Assembly: GCA_002308935.1 (NCBI GenBank)
Contig: DBWN01000045.1
Coordinates: 1-14,181 of the forward strand
DNA from: Bacteroidales bacterium UBA1237
Lineage (GTDB): Bacteria > Bacteroidota > Bacteroidia > Bacteroidales > UBA932
Length of the DNA stretch: 14,181 bases
Reading direction: 5' to 3'
The translations under genes and the position numbers were made by a program. Below are positions 6,948 through 14,075 of the stretch, piece by piece. The notes under the pieces are model-generated. The model made no database searches. It saw only the letters and a program-made list of their open reading frames with translations, and was not told the DNA's origin. Every line of letters begins with the position of its first letter. The first letter of the stretch is position 1.

Positions 6948-9455
6948 TTAAAGATTGACCGAAGCAAGAGGAACTTCTTCTGACCCCAAACCTTCAGATG
7001 TAGCTTTCAAGGATATGTCACCAACTGTCCCGTCATTCTGGAGGACAACGAGGCATTTGCCGTAAAAAGCATGGCGTTTATTGTCCCTGAACCTTTCCAT
7101 TGAAATTGGAGAGCCGTTGTCCACACCTGCAATGAACGCTGATCCGTTCACTTCGAACTCTACCAGATTATCAGCCCAAGGGCAGATATTGCCATCCTTG
7201 TCAAGGATTTCAACCGTGACGAAAGAAAGGTCCTTGCCGTCAGCATTGAGATTTGCCCTGTCCGGAGTAAGCCTTATCTGGCTGGGGTTGCCGGCTGTAT
7301 TAATCATCTGGCGACCGATTTCCTTTCCGTCCTTGTATGCGGCTGCCTCAACTTTTCCGGGAACGTATTTCACCCTCCATTCGGCATGAAGACGGTCTGC
7401 CGTTTTGGAACTTCTGCCTTGGGAGACTCCGTTCACGAACAGTTCAACTTCATCCGCTCCGCCGTAATAGCACCACATATCAACATCCTGGCCTTCCTCC
7501 CAATTCCAATGAGGGAAAAGATGGATGAAGGTTTCATCCGTCCATTCTGCCTTGTATAGGTAATATATGTCCTTCGGGAAACCGGCCAGATCGACTATAC
7601 CGAAATACGAACTTCTCGCTGGCCACCCATAAGGAGTAGGCTCACCAATGTAATCGAATCCAGTCCAGATGAACTGGCCACTGACAAAAGGATTGTCACG
7701 AAGCACCTTCAACTCCTCTTCATGGGTGTTGCCCCATGGCACATGGCAGTTATCGTATGAGGAACAGCTCAAGGAAGGCTCATAGAACGGGATATCCCAC
7801 CTCGCAGGCCATACGAACATCTGGTCTGAGGGCATCCGGTAATAGCCTCTGGTCATAAGGGCGGAGACGCTTTCTGAGACAATGAAAGGTTTACCGGGGA
7901 AGTTCTTCCCAACAGAAGGGATGTCACCGTTATGATAATTGAAACCGATTACATCCAAGGCGCCGCTCTGGAAAAGATGGTTATAGGTTCCGGTTTCATT
8001 GCAGCCGGCTGTAATGGGTCTTGTCGTGTCCAAGCCCCTTACGATATCGGCAAGTGTCTTGGTGAGAACGGCATTGACATGGGTTCCGCCATCCGATGTG
8101 TTTGCAGCGTGACCGAAGTTGAGAATGAGATTTGCTTCCGCAAGGGAAAGGGTATCAGCTGCGGCATCAGTCCATTGTTCAAGGACTTCGTTACCTATAC
8201 TCCACATGATGACCGAAGGATGATTACGGTCTCTTTTCACGAAATCTTCCAGGTCCTTCCTGTACCATTCCCCGAAAAACCGGGAATAATCGTACGCTGT
8301 CTTCTTTTTCCTCCACACGTCGAAAGCTTCATCCTGCACAAGGAAACCCATCCTGTCGCAAAGGTCGAGAAGTTCAGGAGCGGGAGGGTTGTGTGAAGTA
8401 CGGACAGCGTTGCATCCCATCCCCCTCAATATTTCAAGCTGTCTCTCAAGGGCTCTGGTGTTAACGGCTGAGCCGAGACACCCAAGGTCATGATGGAGGC
8501 ACACTCCGTTTATCACCACATGCTCCCCATTTAGGAAGAACCCTTCCTTGTCATCGAAACGTATTGTCCTTACCCCGAATGGAGTATCACAGACGTCAAT
8601 CACTTTGCCGCCTGAAAGGAGTTCTGTCCTTGCAGTATATAAGTAAGGATCGCCGATACTCCAAAGATGCGGAGACTGTATAGATACTACTGCCTCAGCC
8701 TTACCTTCCGATGCAGGAGCTTCCCCCGTCGCCAGAACGAGACCGGATGCATCCAGAATGGAGGTCTTGGCTATAAGGCCAGCACTATCACCTTCAACTT
8801 CGGTACTTATCGTGACCTTGGCCTCAGAAGATGACAGGAGTTGAGGAGAAACGAAAGTTCCGCTGTAAGCTATTCTCGAGGGATTCGTGACAACCAACCT
8901 GACATTACGGTATATGCCGCTTCCGGAATACCACCTGAGATTAGGCTGGAGAGAGTTGTCAACCTTGACTGCAATGGTGTTCTTCTTTCCGAAAGAGATA
9001 TATGGAGTGATATCGTACGAGAAAGACACAAACCCGTTGGGACGGTTTCCAACCTGCTGGCCATTGACGAAGACCGTGGAGTTCATATAGACGCCATCGA
9101 ACTCGATGCATACCCTATGGTCTTTCCAGGATGAGGGTACACGGAAAGTTTTCCTGTACCACCCCAAACCTCCGCGAAGGGCACCGCCACCTGTTCCTGT
9201 AGGAGAATCTTCCTCGAAATCCATTTCGATGGACCAGTCATGGGGAAGATTCAGGATTCTCCATGAAGAGTCATCAAAGGAAGGGGCCGAAGCGTCGATC
9301 CCGTCTTCAGCCAAGGAAAAAGACCATGAGCTGTCAAAATCGATGACTTCTCTTCCAATGAATGAATCAGCTTTCCCGCATGAAAGGATCAACATCGGAA
9401 AAACAAAAACAGGAACAAGCGCCCGAAGGCTGGAAAACAACCGTTCAGTTCTCAT
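6948..9455 (-). CDS. GH2 beta-galactosidase-like lipoprotein with C-terminal DUF4982 and GH2_C5-type domains
   Basis: 835 residues. The signal peptide ends LILSC, so Cys26 is the likely lipid anchor. Domains in order: sugar-binding jelly roll (about 40-190, with GGLGWYRKTF and FDGVYMNSTVFVNG), Ig-like domain (about 195-297), TIM barrel (about 300-600), a DUF4982-like segment (about 630-695, ELFVNGVSQG) and a terminal Ig-like GH2_C5-type domain (about 725-830, with AGVDNGSP and RHAFYGKCLV). The catalytic acid/base is Glu423 in MWSIGNE and the nucleophile Glu528 in PFIVSES. The enzyme retains anomeric configuration; beta-galactosidase is the commonest activity of this architecture in Bacteroidota, but other GH2 activities cannot be excluded. 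Start ATG 9455 gives a complete signal peptide. It lies 31 bp after the SDR gene and 11 bp before dtd, all on the minus strand, with no internal promoter seen. Confidence 0.92.
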   Translation of the reverse strand: MRTERLFSSLRALVPVFVFPMLILSCGKADSFIGREVIDFDSSWSFSLAEDGIDASAPSFDDSSWRILNLPHDWSIEMDFEEDSPTGTGGGALRGGLGWYRKTFRVPSSWKDHRVCIEFDGVYMNSTVFVNGQQVGNRPNGFVSFSYDITPYISFGKKNTIAVKVDNSLQPNLRWYSGSGIYRNVRLVVTNPSRIAYSGTFVSPQLLSSSEAKVTISTEVEGDSAGLIAKTSILDASGLVLATGEAPASEGKAEAVVSIQSPHLWSIGDPYLYTARTELLSGGKVIDVCDTPFGVRTIRFDDKEGFFLNGEHVVINGVCLHHDLGCLGSAVNTRALERQLEILRGMGCNAVRTSHNPPAPELLDLCDRMGFLVQDEAFDVWRKKKTAYDYSRFFGEWYRKDLEDFVKRDRNHPSVIMWSIGNEVLEQWTDAAADTLSLAEANLILNFGHAANTSDGGTHVNAVLTKTLADIVRGLDTTRPITAGCNETGTYNHLFQSGALDVIGFNYHNGDIPSVGKNFPGKPFIVSESVSALMTRGYYRMPSDQMFVWPARWDIPFYEPSLSCSSYDNCHVPWGNTHEEELKVLRDNPFVSGQFIWTGFDYIGEPTPYGWPARSSYFGIVDLAGFPKDIYYLYKAEWTDETFIHLFPHWNWEEGQDVDMWCYYGGADEVELFVNGVSQGRSSKTADRLHAEWRVKYVPGKVEAAAYKDGKEIGRQMINTAGNPSQIRLTPDRANLNADGKDLSFVTVEILDKDGNICPWADNLVEFEVNGSAFIAGVDNGSPISMERFRDNKRHAFYGKCLVVLQNDGTVGDISLKATSEGLGSEEVPLASVNL

Positions 9456-9486
9456 CTTCAGTTCAAAAAAACGCCAATAATCTGCT

Positions 9487-10134
9487 CTAACCGAGCCTAC
9501 GAGACAGTTTGATTATATCTTTCACTCCTATGGTATGAGTAGGATATCCATCCTTGGATGCGGAAATCATCGCGCGTCCGACCTCGGACATGGTATTGCC
9601 GCCGCCAAGAAGACGTATAAGAGGATAAAACACCCTGAAGGCATACTGCATCTTCTGGATGTGCTTCTGTCCTTTGTACCAAGTCATGATCGCCGGGCGG
9701 AAATTGAATTCCCCCTTGAAAGGCATCGATGCGAGACAGTCTTCCGTGGATTTCTTGACCCTGACCCACATCTGGGAGGTGGAGTTGTAATTACCGGCTC
9801 CGCTCACATAGATGAAAGTCATTCTCTGTTTGTCGGGGAGAATCCTCGCGAAATGCATAGGTATATCATGGCTGATCACCTTGTACTTTTCCTCGGGCAT
9901 ACCGATGCTGCTGATACCGGCACAGAAAAAGACTGCATCATAACCCTCCAACTTGGGATCCTCCGGAGCCAGGTCCATGAAATCCTTCACTATATACTCT
10001 TCAAGTTTGGGATGGGTATGGCCACAAGGACGACGGCCGATGCTGAGTACCTTCTGCACGTGATCGTTGGAAAGGCACTCCAGAAGAACACCTTCCCCCA
10101 CATAACCGGACGCTCCGGTAACTATAACTTTCAT
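9487..10134 (-). CDS. Atypical short-chain dehydrogenase/epimerase-like Rossmann protein
   Basis: 215 residues with an N-terminal dinucleotide-binding motif TGASGYVG (6-13), a DAVFFCAG turn (66-73) and YVSGAG (109-114) at the usual catalytic Ser position. The expected catalytic YxxxK appears as Trp123-Val-Arg-Val-Lys127, so the Tyr is replaced by Trp while the Lys is kept. The region after it (NFRPAIMTWYKG) resembles NAD(P)-binding NmrA/HTATIP2-like atypical SDRs rather than sugar-nucleotide epimerases. The substrate is unknown, and the protein may be a redox enzyme or an NADP sensor. It has no signal peptide, so it is cytoplasmic. It begins 10 bp after the stop of the TerB-like gene and ends 31 bp before the GH2 lipoprotein gene, consistent with one operon. 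No Shine-Dalgarno precedes ATG 10134. Confidence 0.85.
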   Translation of the reverse strand: MKVIVTGASGYVGEGVLLECLSNDHVQKVLSIGRRPCGHTHPKLEEYIVKDFMDLAPEDPKLEGYDAVFFCAGISSIGMPEEKYKVISHDIPMHFARILPDKQRMTFIYVSGAGNYNSTSQMWVRVKKSTEDCLASMPFKGEFNFRPAIMTWYKGQKHIQKMQYAFRVFYPLIRLLGGGNTMSEVGRAMISASKDGYPTHTIGVKDIIKLSRRLG

Positions 10135-10144
10135 GGCTAAAGGA

Positions 10145-10528
10145 TCAGTCTACCTCAGAGGCCAATTCCTTAAGAGTCTCGGCCTTCTGCTTGTCTTCCT
10201 TGTTCAGGATTTCGTCTATACCCGTCAATTCCGTGACATAGTCAAAGATCTCGGCCTCCTCTGCAGTAATAATCCTGTCGGCAACGATTGTTGCACTCAA
10301 CACGTCTGAGACGGCACTTTTCTGCTCTTCAGTCATATTCTTGACTATGACAAGCGCTTGGAGGAGAGGCATATCCTGCCCTATCTCAAAATCCTCATCC
10401 GTGCATTCGAGAGCGTCCATTACATCCTGAGAGAACTCTATCTCCTCATCCTCTATCCATGAATCAGCTTCTACGAGACCTGCTACAAGGCCGATCACGG
10501 CCTGCTTTTGTATTGATGTGAAATCCAT
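10145..10528 (-). CDS. Small acidic helical protein, TerB/tellurite-resistance-fold-like, function unknown
   Basis: 127 residues from ATG 10528. A longer frame runs to 10627, but its extra N-terminus would overlap the divergent promoters and begin upstream of the predicted transcription start, so I reject it. The protein is rich in Asp and Glu and predicted all-helical. Two similar segments are visible: GLVEADSWIEDEEIEF (about 16-31) and ATIVADRIITAEEAEIF (about 79-95). Both have the pattern of an ADGxIxxEE turn, as in TerB-like domains, where acidic residues can bind metal. No signal peptide or membrane segment, so probably cytoplasmic. It is the first gene of the minus-strand operon, 18 bases after the estimated transcription start, with an A-rich leader and no Shine-Dalgarno. 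The TerB relationship rests on motif appearance only; I do not assign a role. Confidence 0.75.
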   Translation of the reverse strand: MDFTSIQKQAVIGLVAGLVEADSWIEDEEIEFSQDVMDALECTDEDFEIGQDMPLLQALVIVKNMTEEQKSAVSDVLSATIVADRIITAEEAEIFDYVTELTGIDEILNKEDKQKAETLKELASEVD

Positions 10529-10552
10529 ATCAGATGTTTTTATTGTCCAGTA

Positions 10553-10560
10553 CAAACTTA
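10553..10560 (-). promoter_or_regulatory. Bacteroidota -7 box for the minus-strand four-gene operon
   Basis: Plus-strand CAAACTTA reads TAAGTTTG on the minus strand, an exact match to TAnnTTTG. Transcription would start near 10546, about 18 bases before ATG 10528. The -33 region has no convincing TTTG. Its position supports the short start of the TerB-like protein. Confidence 0.6.
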
Positions 10561-10582
10561 ATGATAATAAGTGAAAATATCG

Positions 10583-10590
10583 TATTTTTG
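10583..10590 (+). promoter_or_regulatory. Bacteroidota -7 box for lacZ
   Basis: TATTTTTG matches TAnnTTTG exactly. It lies 31 bases before ATG 10622, giving a leader of about 25 bases ending in an A-rich tract (CACAAAAAACAC). At 19-base spacing the -33 position reads AATG, matching only half of TTTG. The opposed -7 box of the minus-strand operon is 22 bp away. Confidence 0.6.
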
Positions 10591-10621
10591 TCATCAGAAC
10601 CAGACTAATCACAAAAAACAC

Positions 10622-13600
10622 ATGCACAAAACATTTCTGAGTATCCTGCTTTTAAGCATAGGATGCAACTTATGCTTTTCACAGGTCTTGGCGCCTGAAC
10701 TTGAAGATCCTATGGTCAACAGCATCAACCGTCTGCCGGCAAGGGCATATTCAATGCCTCTAGCAACTGTAAAGGATGCTCTAACGGATGCACTTGAGCC
10801 TACCACTCCCTATGTGCAATCGCTGAACGGGGATTGGAAGATTTCATGGGTGGGAGATCCTTCAAGAAGAATCAAAGATTTCTACAGAGTAGACTTTGAC
10901 GACTCTTCTTGGCAAACGATTGATGTCCCCAGCTGCGTCGAAACGAGAGGTTTCGGCAATCCCGGCTACACGAATGTGACGTATCCCCATCAGGCGGACC
11001 CTCCGCGCATCAGGGATTACAGTTTCGGTACTGAGGATTACAATCCCGTTTCATCATACAGGACGGAATTCACCATTCCGGACAGTTGGGCAGGAAGGGA
11101 TGTGATACTCCGTTTCGATGGAGTGTATTCCGCTTACTATGTTTGGGTGAACGGCCAAAAAGTAGGATATGCAGAAGACTCGAAACTACCTGATGAATTT
11201 GACATCACCCCTTATCTCAAGAGTGGAAAGAATCTTCTGGCCGTAGAAGTATACCGCTGGTGCGACGGCTCATACCTTGAAGATCAGGACATGTTCCGAT
11301 TCTCGGGAATATACCGCGACGTTAGCCTGATAGCGATGCCTAAACAAAGGATCGAGGACTTCTTCGTCAGAACGACACTCATCAACAATTACACTGTGGC
11401 AAAGGTCGACCTGAGCGTGTCGGCGAGCGCTCCCGGCATTACTGCCGAGCTTTACGATGCCTCCAATAAGGTCGTTGGCAGATTCAAAGGAGCGGAGAGC
11501 AGCATCACGGTGAGAAAACCGCACCTCTGGAGCGCTGAAGACCCGTATCTGTACACTCTGGTAATCAAAGCCGGCAACGACATACGTTCCACAAAAGTAG
11601 GACTCAAGCAGGTCGAAATCATTGACAACGCTTTCCATATCAACGGCAAACTGGTCAAGTTCAAAGGAGTGAACCGTCATGAGCATTCCGCTATCAACGG
11701 AAGGACCGTCTCCATGCAGGAAATGCTGGACGACATTCTTCTGATGAAGAAATACAACATCAACACCGTCAGAACGTCCCACTACCCCGACCATCATTCG
11801 TGGTATGACCTGTGCGACAAATACGGCATCTACGTGGTCGCTGAAGCGAATGTCGAAGGACACGGAATGGGTTACCAAGAGAAGGGACTGGGCCGCTTCC
11901 CCGAGTGGGAAACCCCGATCGTTGAAAGGAACGCCAACAACGCTCTGAACTACCGCAATCACGCTTCCATATTCATGTGGTCTCTCGGAAACGAGACCGG
12001 TCACGGAAATGACTTCATCGTCGCCAGAGATGCCGTAAAGAAAATCGATCCGACCCGTCCCATCCATTGGGAAAGAGGAAACGAGGACATGGAAGTGGAC
12101 TCCAGGATGTACGCTTCCGTCGATTGGCTTTATGAGAGAGGAAAGACTCCCAAACCTTTCTTCATGTGCGAATATGCCCATGCGATGGGCAATGCCATCG
12201 GCAATCTCGAAGAATACTGGGAAGCATTCTACTCTTCAGATGTACTTATCGGAGGTTGCATATGGGATTGGGTAGACCAGAGTCTTGTGAAAAAGACGAC
12301 CAGATATGACGCCAATGGAGACCCTGTTCTGATTATGGCTTATGGAGGCGATTATGACGAACTCCCTAACAGCGGTCCTTTCTGCTGCAATGGTGTCATC
12401 CGTCCGGACAGGAAGGTTACCGCGAAACTTGTTGAAGTAGGACACGTCTATCGCCAGATTGTTGTAAAGCCCTCTTCCGAAGGCAAAGCAACAATTTGGA
12501 ACCGATTCTCCTTCACGGAAACCGGAGCCTATACCCCCTATTGGACTCTCCTTGAAGATGGTGTGAAGGTAGCTGAAGGGGTCTGGAATATTCCCTCAGT
12601 CTCTCCGTACAAGACTGTAGAAGTCTCGCTTCCCGAAACCGGATACACCTTCAAAAGCGACAAGGAGTACTTCCTCAACGTTGAATTCCGTCTCAAGAGC
12701 CCGACGATCTGGGCTGACAAAGGTCATGTCGTCGCCTCTGACCAAATTCTTCTGACGAGTGCCACAAAGTCTCCTGAAAAAGGCAAGATGACAAGCGCTC
12801 CCACAATCAAGGAGGATGGAGACATTGTCACTATCTCTTCCAAAGAATACGTAGCTTCTTTCAGCAAGAAGACCGGAACCCTCACCTCTCTTGAAGTCGG
12901 AGGCAAACAAATTCTCGCCACAAACCTTCATGGAGTGACCGGACCCAGGCTTACCTGCATGAGGGCCTTCGGTGACAATGACATATGGCTGAACAGAGGC
13001 AAGGCTCCTTTCAAGGCATATGGTCTGACGCAACTCAACTACCAGGCCAAAGGTCTTACCGTCACCAAAAATACGGATGGTTCCATCAATGTCAAAGCCA
13101 ATGTTGATGTTACCGGATCAAAGGGAGCCGGCTTTGACCATCAGGCAACCTACACATTCAACATGGACGGAACGGTCACTATAAAGAATGACATCGAGCC
13201 ATATGGCCATATGCCCGACGCACTTCCGAGACTTGGGCTCTCCATGATTATTGACAAGAGCCTTGAACAGGTCAAATGGTACGGAAGGGGTCCTGCAGAA
13301 AACTACATAGACCGCTGTACGGGAAGTTTCATCGGTGTCTACGAATCGACCGTTACGGATCTCTTTGAGGATTACATCCGTCCCCAGGACAACGGATACC
13401 GCAGTGATATCCGTTGGATCGCCCTGACTGACGCCCAAGGTAAAGGTGTGAAATTCGAAAGTGACACTCCCCTGTTCGCACAGGCTCTTCATTTCGATTG
13501 GGAAGACCTTATGTTCGCACGTCATCAGAACGGAGAAGAGAGAAGAAACGGAATAAAACCTGCAAGGGAGGAAATATGCCTCAATCTGGACCTCCGCCAA

Positions 13601-13705
13601 CTTGGTCTTGGAGGAGCCTCTTGCGGTCCCAGGCCTCTTGACAAGTACATATTCCCGATCCAGAAAGAAAGCTACTCGATAACTATTTCACCTTACAGGA
13701 GATAG
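10622..13705 (+). CDS. lacZ: LacZ-type GH2 beta-galactosidase, secreted to the periplasm
   Basis: 1027 residues from ATG 10622; an in-frame GTG at 10571 lies upstream of the promoter and is rejected. The signal peptide probably ends CFSQ (about residue 21); Cys15 in SIGC is a weaker lipobox alternative. It has the five-domain E. coli LacZ plan: sugar-binding domain (about 65-238), Ig-like (245-330), TIM barrel (332-620), linker Ig (625-730) and Bgal_small_N-type domain (755-1025). LacZ active-site residues are recognisable: Asn118 (NVTYP), Asp215 (WCDGSYLEDQDM), His387 (SHYP), Glu412 and His414 (VEGHGM, Mg site), acid/base Glu458 (SLGNETGHG), Tyr497, nucleophile Glu517 with His520 (CEYAHAMGN), Trp548 and Phe587. 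The equivalent of E. coli Trp999 is missing: the segment reads GLGGASCGP. It should release beta-linked galactose with retention; the true substrate may be a glycan fragment rather than lactose. It is transcribed alone. Confidence 0.93.
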   Translation: MHKTFLSILLLSIGCNLCFSQVLAPELEDPMVNSINRLPARAYSMPLATVKDALTDALEPTTPYVQSLNGDWKISWVGDPSRRIKDFYRVDFDDSSWQTIDVPSCVETRGFGNPGYTNVTYPHQADPPRIRDYSFGTEDYNPVSSYRTEFTIPDSWAGRDVILRFDGVYSAYYVWVNGQKVGYAEDSKLPDEFDITPYLKSGKNLLAVEVYRWCDGSYLEDQDMFRFSGIYRDVSLIAMPKQRIEDFFVRTTLINNYTVAKVDLSVSASAPGITAELYDASNKVVGRFKGAESSITVRKPHLWSAEDPYLYTLVIKAGNDIRSTKVGLKQVEIIDNAFHINGKLVKFKGVNRHEHSAINGRTVSMQEMLDDILLMKKYNINTVRTSHYPDHHSWYDLCDKYGIYVVAEANVEGHGMGYQEKGLGRFPEWETPIVERNANNALNYRNHASIFMWSLGNETGHGNDFIVARDAVKKIDPTRPIHWERGNEDMEVDSRMYASVDWLYERGKTPKPFFMCEYAHAMGNAIGNLEEYWEAFYSSDVLIGGCIWDWVDQSLVKKTTRYDANGDPVLIMAYGGDYDELPNSGPFCCNGVIRPDRKVTAKLVEVGHVYRQIVVKPSSEGKATIWNRFSFTETGAYTPYWTLLEDGVKVAEGVWNIPSVSPYKTVEVSLPETGYTFKSDKEYFLNVEFRLKSPTIWADKGHVVASDQILLTSATKSPEKGKMTSAPTIKEDGDIVTISSKEYVASFSKKTGTLTSLEVGGKQILATNLHGVTGPRLTCMRAFGDNDIWLNRGKAPFKAYGLTQLNYQAKGLTVTKNTDGSINVKANVDVTGSKGAGFDHQATYTFNMDGTVTIKNDIEPYGHMPDALPRLGLSMIIDKSLEQVKWYGRGPAENYIDRCTGSFIGVYESTVTDLFEDYIRPQDNGYRSDIRWIALTDAQGKGVKFESDTPLFAQALHFDWEDLMFARHQNGEERRNGIKPAREEICLNLDLRQLGLGGASCGPRPLDKYIFPIQKESYSITISPYRR

Positions 13706-13737
13706 CTCTCAAATATCAAGACTATTGGATTATAGCA

Positions 13738-13781
13738 GAAGAAGGTGGTATGAAGTCAATGGCTTTCAGTCCACCTTCTTT
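13738..13781 (+). terminator. Candidate terminator of lacZ
   Basis: AGAAGGTGG (13740-13748) is perfectly complementary to CCACCTTCT (13771-13779), extendable by an A-T and a G-T pair. The 22-base interior can itself fold (TGAAG with CTTTCA). The right arm is followed by a moderately T-rich stretch, not a pure T-run. It lies 32 bp after the lacZ stop, where a terminator is expected. Confidence 0.6.
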
Positions 13782-13803
13782 CAATTTGTTCACAAAACAT
13801 TAA

Positions 13804-13824
13804 CAAAAAATGTGAAGACACATT
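13804..13824 (-). terminator. Possible weak secondary terminator on the minus strand
   Basis: AATGTG (13809-13814) and CACATT (13819-13824) form a 6-bp stem with a 4-base loop. Read on the minus strand it is followed by an uninterrupted T-run (A-run 13804-13810 on plus). The stem is short and A/T-rich, so it may only back up the hairpin nearer the tRNA gene. Confidence 0.3.
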
Positions 13825-13900
13825 GTTTGATTATTGTGGCGCCTGAAACGCGATCCAGTTGAACAGGAATGTCACATTTTGGGGATATATTACGAAAATA

Positions 13901-13922
13901 GCCCTACAGATATCTGTAAGGC
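13901..13922 (-). terminator. Terminator-like hairpin downstream of tRNA-Ser
   Basis: TACAGATATCTGTA (13905-13918) is a perfect 14-base palindrome, extended outwards by one mismatch and then a GCC/GGC pairing. It begins 10 bases past the tRNA 3' end and on the minus strand is followed by TATTTTCG. Position and structure suit an intrinsic terminator of the tRNA transcript; a protein-binding palindrome is the alternative. Confidence 0.5.
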
Positions 13923-13932
13923 CATTTCACCG

Positions 13933-14017
13933 CGGAGAGTGAGGGATTCGAACCCCCGGAACCTTTCAGTTCAACAGTTTTCAAGACTGCCGCCATCGAC
14001 CACTCGGCCAACTCTCC
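13933..14017 (-). tRNA. tRNA-Ser (anticodon UGA)
   Basis: An 85-base type II (long variable arm) tRNA on the minus strand. The acceptor stem GGAGAGT pairs with ACTCTCC over all seven positions, followed by discriminator G as expected for tRNA-Ser. The anticodon loop reads CTTGAAA, giving anticodon UGA, which reads UCA and related serine codons. The long variable arm follows the anticodon stem, and the T-loop carries GTTCGAATC. The CCA end is not encoded. No truncation or duplicated 3' end suggestive of an integrated element was seen in the window. Confidence 0.96.
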
Positions 14018-14044
14018 AATATTTTTCCCTCCGGAAAGGGACTG

Positions 14045-14075
14045 CAAATATAGTGATTTCATTGATATCCGCAAA
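14045..14075 (-). promoter_or_regulatory. Promoter of tRNA-Ser (-33 and -7 boxes)
   Basis: On the minus strand TATATTTG (plus CAAATATA, 14045-14052) matches the -7 consensus TAnnTTTG, and TTTG (plus CAAA, 14072-14075) lies 19 bases upstream, the spacing typical of Bacteroidota promoters. Transcription would start near 14038, leaving a leader of about 20 bases before the mature tRNA. This is the only promoter in the window with both elements intact. Confidence 0.75.

Noticed and set aside
9535..10140. 201-codon plus-strand frame opposite the SDR gene
   Set aside because: It mirrors the conserved SDR gene almost exactly and has no recognisable domain or promoter; treated as a shadow frame.
10571..10621. 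Upstream GTG start for lacZ
   Set aside because: It precedes the -7 box at 10583-10590, so it would not be transcribed, and starting there would put a polar stretch before the signal peptide.
10529..10627. Longer N-terminus for the TerB-like protein
   Set aside because: The extension lies across the divergent promoter region and upstream of the predicted transcription start; the ATG at 10528 fits the -7 box.
11270..12181. 303-codon open frame on the minus strand inside lacZ
   Set aside because: It is antisense to the highly conserved catalytic barrel of a clear GH2 enzyme, shows no family resemblance and has the low-complexity Val/Asp pattern of a codon-bias shadow.
13905..13918. Perfect 14-base palindrome as a regulator operator
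   Set aside because: Its position right after the tRNA gene, its longer imperfect stem and the following T-rich bases fit a terminator better; an operator role is not excluded.
13933..14017. tRNA-Ser as an integration site for a mobile element
   Set aside because: No integrase, no direct repeat of the tRNA 3' end and no composition shift were seen in the window; only flanking sequence could revive this.
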